Below, one piece after another: positions 1 through 7,363 of a stretch of 7,944 nt of DNA (within the stretch, counting starts at the first letter, position 1; every line of letters starts with the position of its first letter). Under the pieces are notes generated by a model. It was not told where the DNA came from. It saw nothing but the letters and a program-made list of their open reading frames with translations, and did no database searches. The stretch is from an uncultured Phycisphaerales bacterium (GTDB lineage Bacteria; Planctomycetota; Phycisphaerae; Phycisphaerales; UBA1924), in assembly GCA_937871415.1 (NCBI GenBank), contig CALMQD010000242.1:1-7944 (forward strand). Direction: 5' to 3'. The position numbers were made by a program, and so were the translations under genes.

Positions 1-56
1 TCGGGAGCCGCGAGCCTGGGCAGTGGTTGTGACAGATCCCGAGGCGCGGCCAGCGC

Positions 57-81
57 CGCGCTCGCCGTCGGAGCGAGCGCG
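57..81 (-). terminator. Strong hairpin just after groES, possible transcript end
   Basis: A perfect 9-bp stem (57-65 with 73-81) encloses a 7-nt loop and starts 4 nt beyond the groES stop codon. On the minus strand it is not followed by a run of T, so it does not meet the usual rule for an intrinsic terminator. It could mark a factor-dependent end or protect the 3' end of the chaperonin mRNA. Positions 1-56 further downstream hold no gene that I can see. Confidence 0.4.
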
Positions 82-85
82 CCGC

Positions 86-376
86 TCAGCCCTCGACCAC
101 ACCGAGCAGTTCGTTCTCGCGGAGGATGAGCATCTTGTCGCCCTTGAACTCGACCTCGGTGCCGGCGTACTTGCCGTAGAAGACCTTGTCGCCCTTGCGC
201 ACGCTCATCTCGGCGCGCTTGCCGTTCTCGAGGCGCTTGCCGGGTCCGACGGCGACGACCTCGCCGCGCACCGGCTTTTCCTTCGCGCTCTCGGGCAGGA
301 AGATGCCCGACGCGGTCTTCGACTCGCTCTCGATGGGCTTGACCAGAACGCGATCTTCAAGAGGCTTGATGGCCAT
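86..376 (-). CDS. groES: GroES, 10-kDa co-chaperonin
   Basis: GroES forms the heptameric lid that caps the GroEL ring in the cytoplasm and encloses folding substrates. The 96-residue product has the usual family length. It opens with MAIKPLEDRVLVKP and continues with SGIFLPESAKEKP (the mobile-loop region that contacts GroEL), GEVVAVGPG, a VRKGDKVFYGKYAGTEVE block and the closing segment KMLILRENELLGVVE, all typical of the family. The ATG at 374-376 is chosen because homology starts there and an AGGAG Shine-Dalgarno (387-391) lies 10 nt upstream. An open frame continues upstream without family similarity. It is the last gene of the minus-strand series and lies about 1.7 kb downstream of the groEL stop, whereas groES is normally directly upstream of groEL. 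Confidence 0.97.
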   Translation of the reverse strand: MAIKPLEDRVLVKPIESESKTASGIFLPESAKEKPVRGEVVAVGPGKRLENGKRAEMSVRKGDKVFYGKYAGTEVEFKGDKMLILRENELLGVVEG

Positions 377-386
377 GGGTTTCTTT

Positions 387-391
387 CTCCT
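387..391 (-). promoter_or_regulatory. Shine-Dalgarno of groES
   Basis: CTCCT on the plus strand reads AGGAG on the mRNA and lies 10 nt before the ATG at 376. It fixes the start inside a longer open frame. A small GGAC-AGA-GTCC stem (392-402) sits immediately upstream of it. Confidence 0.75.
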
Positions 392-409
392 GGACAGAGT
401 CCGCTGAAT

Positions 410-438
410 GGTTGCTCGCGAGCCCCCGGCGGGCAACC
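410..438 (-). promoter_or_regulatory. Intercistronic hairpin in the groES leader
   Basis: GGTTGC (410-415) pairs perfectly with GCAACC (433-438). After one mismatch on the mRNA, three more pairs (417-419 with 429-431) continue the stem, leaving a 9-nt loop. It lies between the HIT stop codon (466) and the groES ribosome site, about 33 nt from the groES start, and has no following T run. It could be a processing or stability element or a weak attenuator. Its function is inference. Confidence 0.35.
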
Positions 439-465
439 GTCGCCCGCCCCGGATTCTCGCGGAAA

Positions 466-993
466 TCACGCTGTTCTCACCCCTCCGGTCGTCGCTCGTT
501 CGGATCGTGCCCCGACCCCGGCCCCTGCGCGAACGGCCCGGAGCGCACCCGCGATGTCGCGCTTCAGCCCGGCGTCGCGCTGCGGATCGAACCGGCACGC
601 GGCGGCGGCGGGGCTCCCCGCCGGGTGCATCTGGCCCCACACCGGCGCCGTCGGATCGGTATCGGTGAGCCGGCGCGGGAAGATGTGCCAGTGCAGGTGG
701 TGCACGAGATTGCCCAGGGCCTCGTAGTTGATCTTGTGCGCCCCCGTCGCCCTGCGGACGGCTTCCGCGAGTTGCGACATCTCTTCGAGCAGGCGCAGCC
801 GCTCGGTCGGCGCGAGTTCGTCCAACTCCGTGACGGGCGCCTTCGCGAGCAGCAGGCAATAGCCGCGGAACTGCTGCGAATCGCCCAACACGGCATAGCC
901 CGTGTCGAGCTCGGCGATCAGGCCCGGGTGCGTTCCGGCGCGGCACTGCGCCAGGCGCTCACAGATCTCGCATGGTTCCTGGTGCGCGGCCAT
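466..993 (-). CDS. HIT-family hydrolase (nucleotide-binding histidine-triad protein)
   Basis: HIT proteins cleave or transfer nucleotidyl groups, for example on dinucleoside polyphosphates or AMP-linked adducts, through a histidine nucleophile. The 175-residue product has a CEIC pair at residues 8-11 that may bind zinc, a GYCLLLAK strand (44-51), and the block KINYEALGN (87-95) followed by VHHLHWHIFPR (97-107). The last matches the triad HxHxHxx, with H99, H101 and H103; the middle His is the expected nucleophile. The conserved domain ends near residue 135, and the C-terminal 40 residues are Ala/Arg/Gly-rich and probably disordered. The start at 993 lies 6 nt after the dedA stop, and a purine-rich AAGGG overlaps the end of dedA, so translation is probably coupled. 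The precise substrate cannot be told from sequence. Confidence 0.9.
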   Translation of the reverse strand: MAAHQEPCEICERLAQCRAGTHPGLIAELDTGYAVLGDSQQFRGYCLLLAKAPVTELDELAPTERLRLLEEMSQLAEAVRRATGAHKINYEALGNLVHHLHWHIFPRRLTDTDPTAPVWGQMHPAGSPAAAACRFDPQRDAGLKRDIAGALRAVRAGAGVGARSERATTGGVRTA

Positions 994-999
994 CGGCGA

Positions 1000-1716
1000 T
1001 CACCCTTCCCCGCCCTTTGGACCGGCCTCGCCGCCCTTGCCGGCGGACTTGGCACGCCGTCGAGCCAGCACCCACTCCACGCCCATCGGGAGCACGCTCA
1101 CAATGATGATGCCCACGACGACGAGTTCGAAGTTATTCTTAACGAAATCGATGTTGCCGAAGGCGTAGCCCGCTCCGACACAGACGCCGACCCAGAGCAC
1201 CGCGCCGGCGATGTTGTACACGACGAACTTGGAATAGTTCATCGCGCCCGCGCCGGCCACGAACGGCACGAAGGTGCGGACGATGGGCACGAACCGCCCG
1301 AGCACGACCGCCTTGCCGCCGTACTTCTCGTAAAACTCGTGCGCCCGGTCGAGGTGCCGCCGGTTCAAGAGCCTCTCGAGGAGCGTGGGGGCCTTGCCGC
1401 TGCTGGGGTCGTACCGGAACACCCGCGGCCCGATCCACTTGCCGACCCAGTAGTTCACCGCGTCGCCCAGCACGCCGGCGACGATGAGCAGCCCGGCGAT
1501 GAGCCAGACGTTCATCGACCCGCGGGCCGCGAGCGCCCCGACGGTGAACAGCAGCGAATCGCCCGGCAGGAACGGGGCCACGACCAGCCCCGTTTCGGCG
1601 AAGATGATCGCGAACAGCAGGGCGTACACCCAGAACCCGTAGTCGGCGATGAAGCCGTCGAGGAACCCCGGGAGGTCGGTGAAGAGGTGCTTGGCGGTTT
1701 CGAGAAAGTCGTGCAT
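1000..1716 (-). CDS. dedA: DedA-family inner-membrane protein
   Basis: DedA/VTT-fold proteins are polytopic inner-membrane transporters or lipid scramblases involved in envelope homeostasis and membrane-potential-linked growth. The 238-residue product shows the family blocks FAETG (39-43), PFLPGDSLLF (48-57), GDAVNYWVGKWIG (84-96) and GRFVPIVRTFVPFVAG (140-155). Residues E41, D53, R141 and R147 correspond to acidic and arginine positions known to be essential in E. coli YqjA/YghB. Hydrophobic segments lie at about 28-62, 68-86, 148-185 and 197-216, and the tail is short and basic, rich in Lys and Gly. The ATG at 1714-1716 matches the family N-terminus, but no Shine-Dalgarno is visible before it. 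It sits downstream of the small 75-residue gene and 6 nt upstream of the HIT gene. Assignment to one DedA subgroup (DedA, YqjA or YghB) is uncertain. Confidence 0.93.
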   Translation of the reverse strand: MHDFLETAKHLFTDLPGFLDGFIADYGFWVYALLFAIIFAETGLVVAPFLPGDSLLFTVGALAARGSMNVWLIAGLLIVAGVLGDAVNYWVGKWIGPRVFRYDPSSGKAPTLLERLLNRRHLDRAHEFYEKYGGKAVVLGRFVPIVRTFVPFVAGAGAMNYSKFVVYNIAGAVLWVGVCVGAGYAFGNIDFVKNNFELVVVGIIIVSVLPMGVEWVLARRRAKSAGKGGEAGPKGGEG

Positions 1717-1788
1717 GGAAGCGCGGTCGCCGCGGCTCGGGCCGGTGACGGGAGAGCGGAGCGAGACACCTCACGCCGCGAAGTTGAT

Positions 1789-2016
1789 TCAGACCTTCGG
1801 ACGCCCGCCGGGGGCGCCGGCGCCGCCCTGGGCCTTGCCGGGCTTGTGCAGCGCGTGGCCGCGATCGGGCTTCTGGGCCGTCACGTGGTCGGCGCTGTCG
1901 GGCTTGGCGCCTTCCTCGGGCTTGCTCGGCGCCAGAGGAATGGCGTGCTTTGCGCCGCCCGCGAGCGGCGCGGGCGAGGCGCCGAACTTCTTCAGAAGAT
2001 CAGAGGCTTTGGCCAT
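1789..2016 (-). CDS. Small low-complexity basic protein, unknown function
   Basis: I do not recognise this 75-residue protein. It starts MAKASDLLKKFGASPAPLAG and is then almost entirely Ala, Pro, Gly, Lys, His and Asp, so it is probably disordered after a short amphipathic N-terminal helix. Net charge looks positive. Support for a real gene comes from a good Shine-Dalgarno (GGGAG at 2026-2030, 9 nt before the ATG), from filling the space between groEL and dedA on the same strand, and from the absence of any better frame there. No signal peptide, membrane segment or cysteine is seen. Its place directly behind groEL may mean co-expression with the chaperonin; a role in folding is only a guess. 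Confidence 0.6.
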   Translation of the reverse strand: MAKASDLLKKFGASPAPLAGGAKHAIPLAPSKPEEGAKPDSADHVTAQKPDRGHALHKPGKAQGGAGAPGGRPKV

Positions 2017-2025
2017 GTCGGTCTG

Positions 2026-2030
2026 CTCCC
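2026..2030 (-). promoter_or_regulatory. Shine-Dalgarno of the 75-residue gene
   Basis: CTCCC on the plus strand reads GGGAG on the mRNA and lies 9 nt from the ATG at 2016. It is the main argument that this small frame is translated. Confidence 0.55.
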
Positions 2031-2054
2031 GGAAAGGCGCCGAGCGATCGCTTC

Positions 2055-2073
2055 AAAACCGCGGCCGGCCGCG
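2055..2073 (-). terminator. Palindrome plus T-run after groEL: weak terminator or attenuator
   Basis: The 14-bp palindrome CGCGGCCGGCCGCG (2060-2073) can form a GC stem around a CCGG loop. On the minus strand it is followed by GTTTTG (T run from 2055-2058). It lies about 40 nt past the groEL stop and ahead of the 75-residue gene. The T run is short, so partial read-through into the small gene, dedA, HIT and groES is plausible. Confidence 0.45.
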
Positions 2074-2114
2074 CGTGGGTGTCCGTCGAGTCCGCGTCCG
2101 GCGAACGCATGCGC

Positions 2115-3890
<1,776 letters not shown>

Positions 3891-3898
3891 GCGAAGAT

Positions 3899-3902
3899 CT
3901 CC
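3899..3902 (-). promoter_or_regulatory. Shine-Dalgarno of groEL
   Basis: CTCC on the plus strand reads GGAG on the mRNA, 8 nt before the ATG at 3890. It supports this start, which also matches the family N-terminus. Confidence 0.7.
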
Positions 3903-4248
3903 GAGTCACTCAGATGTGCTGAAGTTTGTTTGGTCGATGTTCGAACGGTGCCGACTTGGGCGGGGCCGCTGCCCGACACCCACCGCGCAAGCCGACGCGG
4001 TCGGCGGTGGTCTTTGGCAAGTCCAATGCCACGCCTGCGGCGCGGGGAAACCGATCGAGCCCCTGTCGATTGAGGCCCGCTTCCCGAATCTGGCGGGCTG
4101 GAGCGGGTGACGGAGATTCCAACTGCTGTCAGCGATCAACCCCGGCGCGCCCCGCACTGCAAGTTTGGCAGTCGCCCGGGCAAAGCCGGTCGCCTGGAGG
4201 GTGCGCGCCGGCGGGCTTGCCGGGGACGCCCGTTCACCGGCCCGCCGC

Positions 4249-4254
4249 TATGAT
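4249..4254 (+). promoter_or_regulatory. Probable -10 box of a leaderless nuoA transcript
   Basis: TATGAT differs from the sigma-70 -10 consensus by one base and ends 8 nt before the nuoA ATG at 4263. Transcription would therefore begin at or within a base or two of the start codon. No Shine-Dalgarno precedes that ATG, as expected of a leaderless mRNA. No convincing -35 box is present at the usual distance. Confidence 0.45.
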
Positions 4255-4262
4255 GGCCGCCG

Positions 4263-4703
4263 ATGAACGCCCCGCTCGCTCCCATCAGTGCCGATGCCTT
4301 CACCCAACTGGCGGTAATGGCGTCGTCGCCGCTGCACAACTACCTGCCGGTCCTGATCCTCGTCGCGATGGCGGCGACGTTCGGGATCTTCAACGTCGGC
4401 GCGTCGCTGGTCCTGGGGCCGAAGCGGACCGGGAAGGTGAAGGAGATCACGTACGAGTCGGGCATGAACCCGGTCGGCACGGCCCACAAGCGCTTCAATG
4501 TGCGCTTCTACATCATCGCGATGATCTTCCTGGTGTTCGACATCGAGATCATCTTCCTCTACCCCTGGGCGATCACGTTCCCCAACATCGATCAGTCCTC
4601 GAGCGAGGCGGTCGTGTGGCTCGGGCGCATCCTGTTCTTCGTGCTCACGACGGTCGTCGCGTACGTCTACGGCGTGCGCAAGGGCGTCTTCCGATTCGAC
4701 TGA
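4263..4703 (+). CDS. nuoA: NuoA, NADH-quinone oxidoreductase subunit A
   Basis: NuoA is a small membrane subunit of respiratory Complex I, located near the quinone-site junction. The 146-residue product has three predicted membrane helices (about 28-51, 81-104 and 117-138). It carries the family signature YESGMNPVGTA (64-74) and the segment RFYIIAMIFLVFDIEIIFLYPWA (from 81), including the conserved acidic pair D93 and E95. The N-terminus is longer than usual. An internal ATG at 4317 (M19) would give 128 residues, closer to the typical length. I keep 4263 because of the TATGAT box just before it, but the choice is open. It stands alone: no nuoB, nuoC or other Complex I gene follows, a hairpin resembling a terminator does, and the next gene is unrelated. 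Confidence 0.93.
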   Translation: MNAPLAPISADAFTQLAVMASSPLHNYLPVLILVAMAATFGIFNVGASLVLGPKRTGKVKEITYESGMNPVGTAHKRFNVRFYIIAMIFLVFDIEIIFLYPWAITFPNIDQSSSEAVVWLGRILFFVLTTVVAYVYGVRKGVFRFD

Positions 4704-4739
4704 CCCCCGGCGAGCGGCGCACTTCACCATGAGGGTTTC

Positions 4740-4770
4740 CCGGCTGGATTCGCCCCGGCCGGCGCTTTGT
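4740..4770 (+). terminator. Probable intrinsic terminator of nuoA
   Basis: An 8-bp stem with one G-U pair (4740-4747 with 4755-4762) encloses a 7-nt loop and is followed by CGCTTTGT. It lies 37 nt after the nuoA stop codon. The T run is short, but position and stem suit the end of a single-gene transcript. Confidence 0.45.
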
Positions 4771-4828
4771 CGCGCAGACCCGCCGCACGCTCGACCGACT
4801 CCCCTGATCGGATTGCACGGTTCGCGGT

Positions 4829-4843
4829 TTTCGGACGCCGAAA
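4829..4843. promoter_or_regulatory. Short dyad TTTCGG-ACG-CCGAAA upstream of the EAL gene
   Basis: Perfect 6-bp arms surround a 3-nt centre. It overlaps the left arm of the wider GAAATAC/GTATTTC repeat, so the two could be alternative structures or adjacent protein sites. It is not followed by a T run on the plus strand. Confidence 0.3.
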
Positions 4844-4866
4844 TACCGACAGATCGACCGTATTTC
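4840..4866. promoter_or_regulatory. Candidate operator GAAATAC-N13-GTATTTC
   Basis: Perfect 7-bp inverted arms (4840-4846 and 4860-4866) have centres 20 bp apart, about two helical turns, which is the geometry of a site for a dimeric regulator. The arms are AT-rich inside very GC-rich DNA. It lies about 120 bp upstream of the EAL-gene start and after the nuoA terminator, so it would act on the EAL gene. The binding protein is unknown. Confidence 0.35.
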
Positions 4867-4880
4867 ACACGTCCGGCCTG

Positions 4881-4955
4881 CACTGGCCACCAGTGACGAT
4901 GCAGCTTCGTCGATAAGCACCCGGAGTCTTCGCGCATTCGACCAAGGTCGTCGAA
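4881..4955. promoter_or_regulatory. Two further dyads in the EAL-gene leader
   Basis: CACTGG-CCA-CCAGTG (4881-4895) has perfect 6-bp arms. TTCGAC-N7-GTCGAA (4937-4942 and 4950-4955) also has perfect 6-bp arms, with CGACC-AA-GGTCG nested inside it at 4939-4950. They may be RNA hairpins or protein sites. No known c-di-GMP riboswitch consensus was recognised here. The rest of 4704-4986 contains no gene that I can see. Confidence 0.3.
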
Positions 4956-4986
4956 CGCAGAAGATTGGCCGGCCACGACGCAAGCC

Positions 4987-6846
4987 ATGCACGCAACCAC
5001 AGTCAACAACACCGAACTGCGCGCGCTGCTCGAAGCGCTCATCGCGACGCGCGACCTCTCGATCGTCTTTCAGCCCATCGTGGACATGGAGGATGGGCGG
5101 ATCTACGCCTACGAAGCGCTCACACGCCCGGGCGTGAACTCCGGGTTCCAGAGCCCGGCGCAGTTGTTCCAGAGTGCGGAGCGCTGCGGGCTCCTGTGGG
5201 AGCTCGAGACGGTCTCTCGCGAGGCGGCGTTCCAGGCCGCGGCCGGGTGGCCCGCCGGTACGCAGTTGTTCCTCAACAGTTCGCCGGCGGTCTTCGCGGA
5301 TGACCGGTTCATCGGGGCGCTCCGCGACTGCATCGGCAGGACACCGGGCGTGAGCGGCGACCGGATCGTCACCGAGATCACCGAGCTTTCGGACGAGTCG
5401 ATGAGCCGCAAGCTGGTGAACCGCGCGCTCGAGCTGAAGGCCGCGGGTTTCAAGGTGGCGGTCGACGACGCGGGCGCGGGCACGAGCGGGCTCAACCGCA
5501 TCGTGCAGGTCCGGCCGGCGTGGATCAAGCTCGATACCGAGTTCGTCCGCAATATCCACGCGGACCCGTTCCGTCAGAACCTCATCCGATTCTTCGTCCA
5601 CTTCTCGCGTCTGAGCAACATCCACCTCGTCGCCGAGGGCATCGAAACCGCGGACGAACTCTCGACGGTCGTGTCGCTGGGGGTGCGGTTCGCGCAGGGC
5701 TTCTTCCTGGCGCGCCCGGTCTCCCGCCAAACAACGCTCTCGCCCGAGTTCGCCCATGATGTCCGTCGGCAGTGGCGGATCGTCGAAGAGCGCGTTCGGA
5801 CGTTTACGTCTCCGGCGGCGACGATCGCGACGCTCGCGCAGCCGCTCTGCCAGGTCCAGCACGTCTCGACGCTTGCGCAGACCCTTGAAGCCCTGCGCCA
5901 GGCGGACGACGTCTCGGGGGCCGTCGTGACCGACGGGCATCGGACGATCGGCTGGGTCTGGAAGGCCGATGTGGAGCAGGCCATCGAGTGCGGACACGCG
6001 CGGCTCATGGTCGGGGAGATCATGAAGCGGTCGGTGGTGCGGCTGCCGCCGCAGACGCCGATCTCCGAGGCGCTCGAGGTCGCGTGCGTGGTGGACGACC
6101 AGTCCCCGGCCGATCCGATCCTGGTGACGCAGGGTTCGGAGGTTCGGGGCCTTGTGCGCCTTCGCGACCTCATCCGGAGCGCCACGCAGGAAGGGCGCCC
6201 GGGCGGGGGCGGCGCCGGCGCGATCACGGGGCTGCCGACGCGCGTGCACGCCGACCGGCACGTGACCGACACGATCCGCGCCTGGAAACAGGGCCTGACC
6301 GGGCCGGTCCATGCGGACGCGGCGTTCGTCGACGTGCGACGCTTCGCCGACTACAACGCCGCGTACGGGTACAACGTCGGCGACCGGCTGATCCGTGCGG
6401 TGGCGGACATGATCGAGGTCGAGGTTTCTTCGCACCTCCCCTCTTGCTTCGTCGCGCACCTGGGCGACGATCGATTCCTCATCACGGCGCCCGCGAGCGC
6501 GCTGGGCCCGCGGCTCTACGCGCTCATCAACCGCTTCGACGATTCTGCGGGCGGGCTGGTCCACGAGCACGGCGAGGCCGCTTCGACCGGGAAGCACGGC
6601 CCCGGTGGCCGGGTGCCGATCCCGCGCCCGACGCTCCGGGTGCTGCTGTTCGACGGCGCGCTGCGCGAGCTCCAAGCGGCGCGTGAGCTCTACGCGCTCG
6701 AACGCCAGATGCGGGACCGGTGCCGCAACGAGGAGGGCGCGGGCGAACCGCCCCAGTCCCGGCTGTTCGTCGATGAACGCCGCGTGCCGCCGGCGCCGAC
6801 AGACACCGACGCCCAGCGCTCCAAGCCCGCTCGCGGCGCGGCTTGA
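4987..6846 (+). CDS. EAL-CBS-CBS-GGDEF protein, probable c-di-GMP phosphodiesterase
   Basis: The EAL domain (about residues 15-250) hydrolyses cyclic di-GMP to pGpG. Its key positions all seem present: E43 of the EAL motif, N97 (FLNSSP), E130/E133 (TEITE), D160-D161 (VDDAGAG), K181 (IKLD), E217 and E220 (AEGIET) and Q237 (QGFF). The loop normally written DDFGTG reads DDAGAG. Residues about 275-400 form a CBS pair, which usually binds adenine nucleotides and would gate activity. The C-terminal GGDEF domain (about 411-575) has the motif as GDDRF (493-497) and has lost the second Asp of the D-x-D metal pair (D449, R451). It lacks an RxxD inhibitory site, so cyclase activity is unlikely. There is no membrane segment, so it is cytoplasmic. 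The ATG at 4987 sits just before the EAL fold begins; no Shine-Dalgarno is clear. The DUF2752 gene follows 16 nt after its stop. Confidence 0.93.
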   Translation: MHATTVNNTELRALLEALIATRDLSIVFQPIVDMEDGRIYAYEALTRPGVNSGFQSPAQLFQSAERCGLLWELETVSREAAFQAAAGWPAGTQLFLNSSPAVFADDRFIGALRDCIGRTPGVSGDRIVTEITELSDESMSRKLVNRALELKAAGFKVAVDDAGAGTSGLNRIVQVRPAWIKLDTEFVRNIHADPFRQNLIRFFVHFSRLSNIHLVAEGIETADELSTVVSLGVRFAQGFFLARPVSRQTTLSPEFAHDVRRQWRIVEERVRTFTSPAATIATLAQPLCQVQHVSTLAQTLEALRQADDVSGAVVTDGHRTIGWVWKADVEQAIECGHARLMVGEIMKRSVVRLPPQTPISEALEVACVVDDQSPADPILVTQGSEVRGLVRLRDLIRSATQEGRPGGGGAGAITGLPTRVHADRHVTDTIRAWKQGLTGPVHADAAFVDVRRFADYNAAYGYNVGDRLIRAVADMIEVEVSSHLPSCFVAHLGDDRFLITAPASALGPRLYALINRFDDSAGGLVHEHGEAASTGKHGPGGRVPIPRPTLRVLLFDGALRELQAARELYALERQMRDRCRNEEGAGEPPQSRLFVDERRVPPAPTDTDAQRSKPARGAA

Positions 6847-6850
6847 GCGG

Positions 6851-6856
6851 TACGAT
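6851..6856 (+). promoter_or_regulatory. TACGAT box before the DUF2752 start
   Basis: A TANNNT element ends 6 nt before the GTG at 6863, like the TATGAT before nuoA. It could drive a leaderless transcript from within the gap after the EAL gene. There is no -35 box or Shine-Dalgarno. Confidence 0.35.
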
Positions 6857-6862
6857 TCGATC

Positions 6863-7363
6863 GTGACCGGGAGTGTCGCCGAAACCGCATGGTCGAAGAC
6901 CGCGCCGCCGACGCGCGCGGCAACGCGCTCGGGGTCGCTCCGCGCAACCCGCGGCGAGCGCCTCGTAGCGCTGGGGCTGGCGCTGGGCATCCTGGCGGTG
7001 CTCGTGACCGCCGCGCTCCTGAGCCCGAGCGGGTCGGGCATGGGCACGCACCGGCAACTCGGACTACCGACGTGCGGCTGGGTGGCGGCGATGGGCGTTC
7101 CGTGCCCGACGTGCGGCATGACGACGGCCTTTGCCTCCGCGGCGCACATGCAGCCGGGGCGGTCGTTCATCGCGCAGCCGATGGGCGCGCTGCTGGCGCT
7201 GGCCGCGGCGACCGGCTTCTGGGGCGCCCTGCACGTCGCGGTCTTCGGATCGCGCCTCGGAACGCTCGTGGGCCGGGCGCTCCGCCCGCGTCTGCTGTGG
7301 GTGATCGCCGGTATCTGGTGCGCGAGCTGGGTGTACAAGGTGCTGGTTGTCCGGGGCGGCTGA
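6863..7363 (+). CDS. DUF2752-family membrane protein
   Basis: The family has no established function. The signature is clear: a Cys in LPTCGW (C71), then GVPCPTCGMTTAF (78-90) with C81 and C84, a CPxCGMT motif that could bind metal or form a disulphide. Three hydrophobic segments lie at about 34-53, 104-128 and 144-163. The 166-residue reading starts at GTG 6863, the first usable start after the EAL-gene stop and the one preceded by a TACGAT box. The frame is open further upstream, back to an ATG at 6605, but that part overlaps the EAL gene and has no family similarity, so I reject it. The N-terminal 30 residues are Thr/Arg-rich and poorly conserved in look, so the true start could be slightly later. 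It lies between the c-di-GMP gene and fliS. Confidence 0.82.
   Translation: MTGSVAETAWSKTAPPTRAATRSGSLRATRGERLVALGLALGILAVLVTAALLSPSGSGMGTHRQLGLPTCGWVAAMGVPCPTCGMTTAFASAAHMQPGRSFIAQPMGALLALAAATGFWGALHVAVFGSRLGTLVGRALRPRLLWVIAGIWCASWVYKVLVVRGG

Larger units (their letters stand above)
3891..4262. other. Divergent intergenic region between groEL and nuoA
   Basis: This 372-nt stretch must hold the groEL promoter (minus) and the nuoA promoter (plus). The groEL-proximal part (about 3905-3945) is relatively AT-rich, but no clear -35/-10 pair or HrcA-type inverted repeat is visible. A nested dyad lies at 3980-4010: CCACCG with CGGTGG outside, and CCGAC-GCG-GTCGG inside. A 57-codon open frame at 3937-4110 on the plus strand carries a CHAC motif but lacks a ribosome site, so I do not call it a gene. 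No tRNA or mobile element is seen. Confidence 0.5.

Noticed and set aside
1..42. Inverted repeat TCGGGA/TCCCGA at the left edge
   Set aside because: Only 6 bp with a 30-nt loop; likely chance in GC-rich DNA, and the window edge prevents judging context.
377..946. N-terminal extension of the groES frame up to 946
   Set aside because: The upstream part is a shadow of the HIT gene; GroES homology and the Shine-Dalgarno both fix the start at 376.
3933..3955. TTCGAAC resembling a tRNA T-loop
   Set aside because: No flanking T-stem, anticodon arm or acceptor stem could be drawn on either strand.
3891..3960. CIRCE (HrcA) operator upstream of groEL
   Set aside because: Looked for TTAGCACTC-N9-GAGTGCTAA. 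Only a loose resemblance (TTCAGCAC and GAGTGACTC on the minus strand) without the required symmetry was found.
6605..6862. Upstream ATG for the DUF2752 gene at 6605
   Set aside because: It would overlap the GGDEF coding region by about 240 nt with an Arg/Cys-rich sequence of no family similarity.
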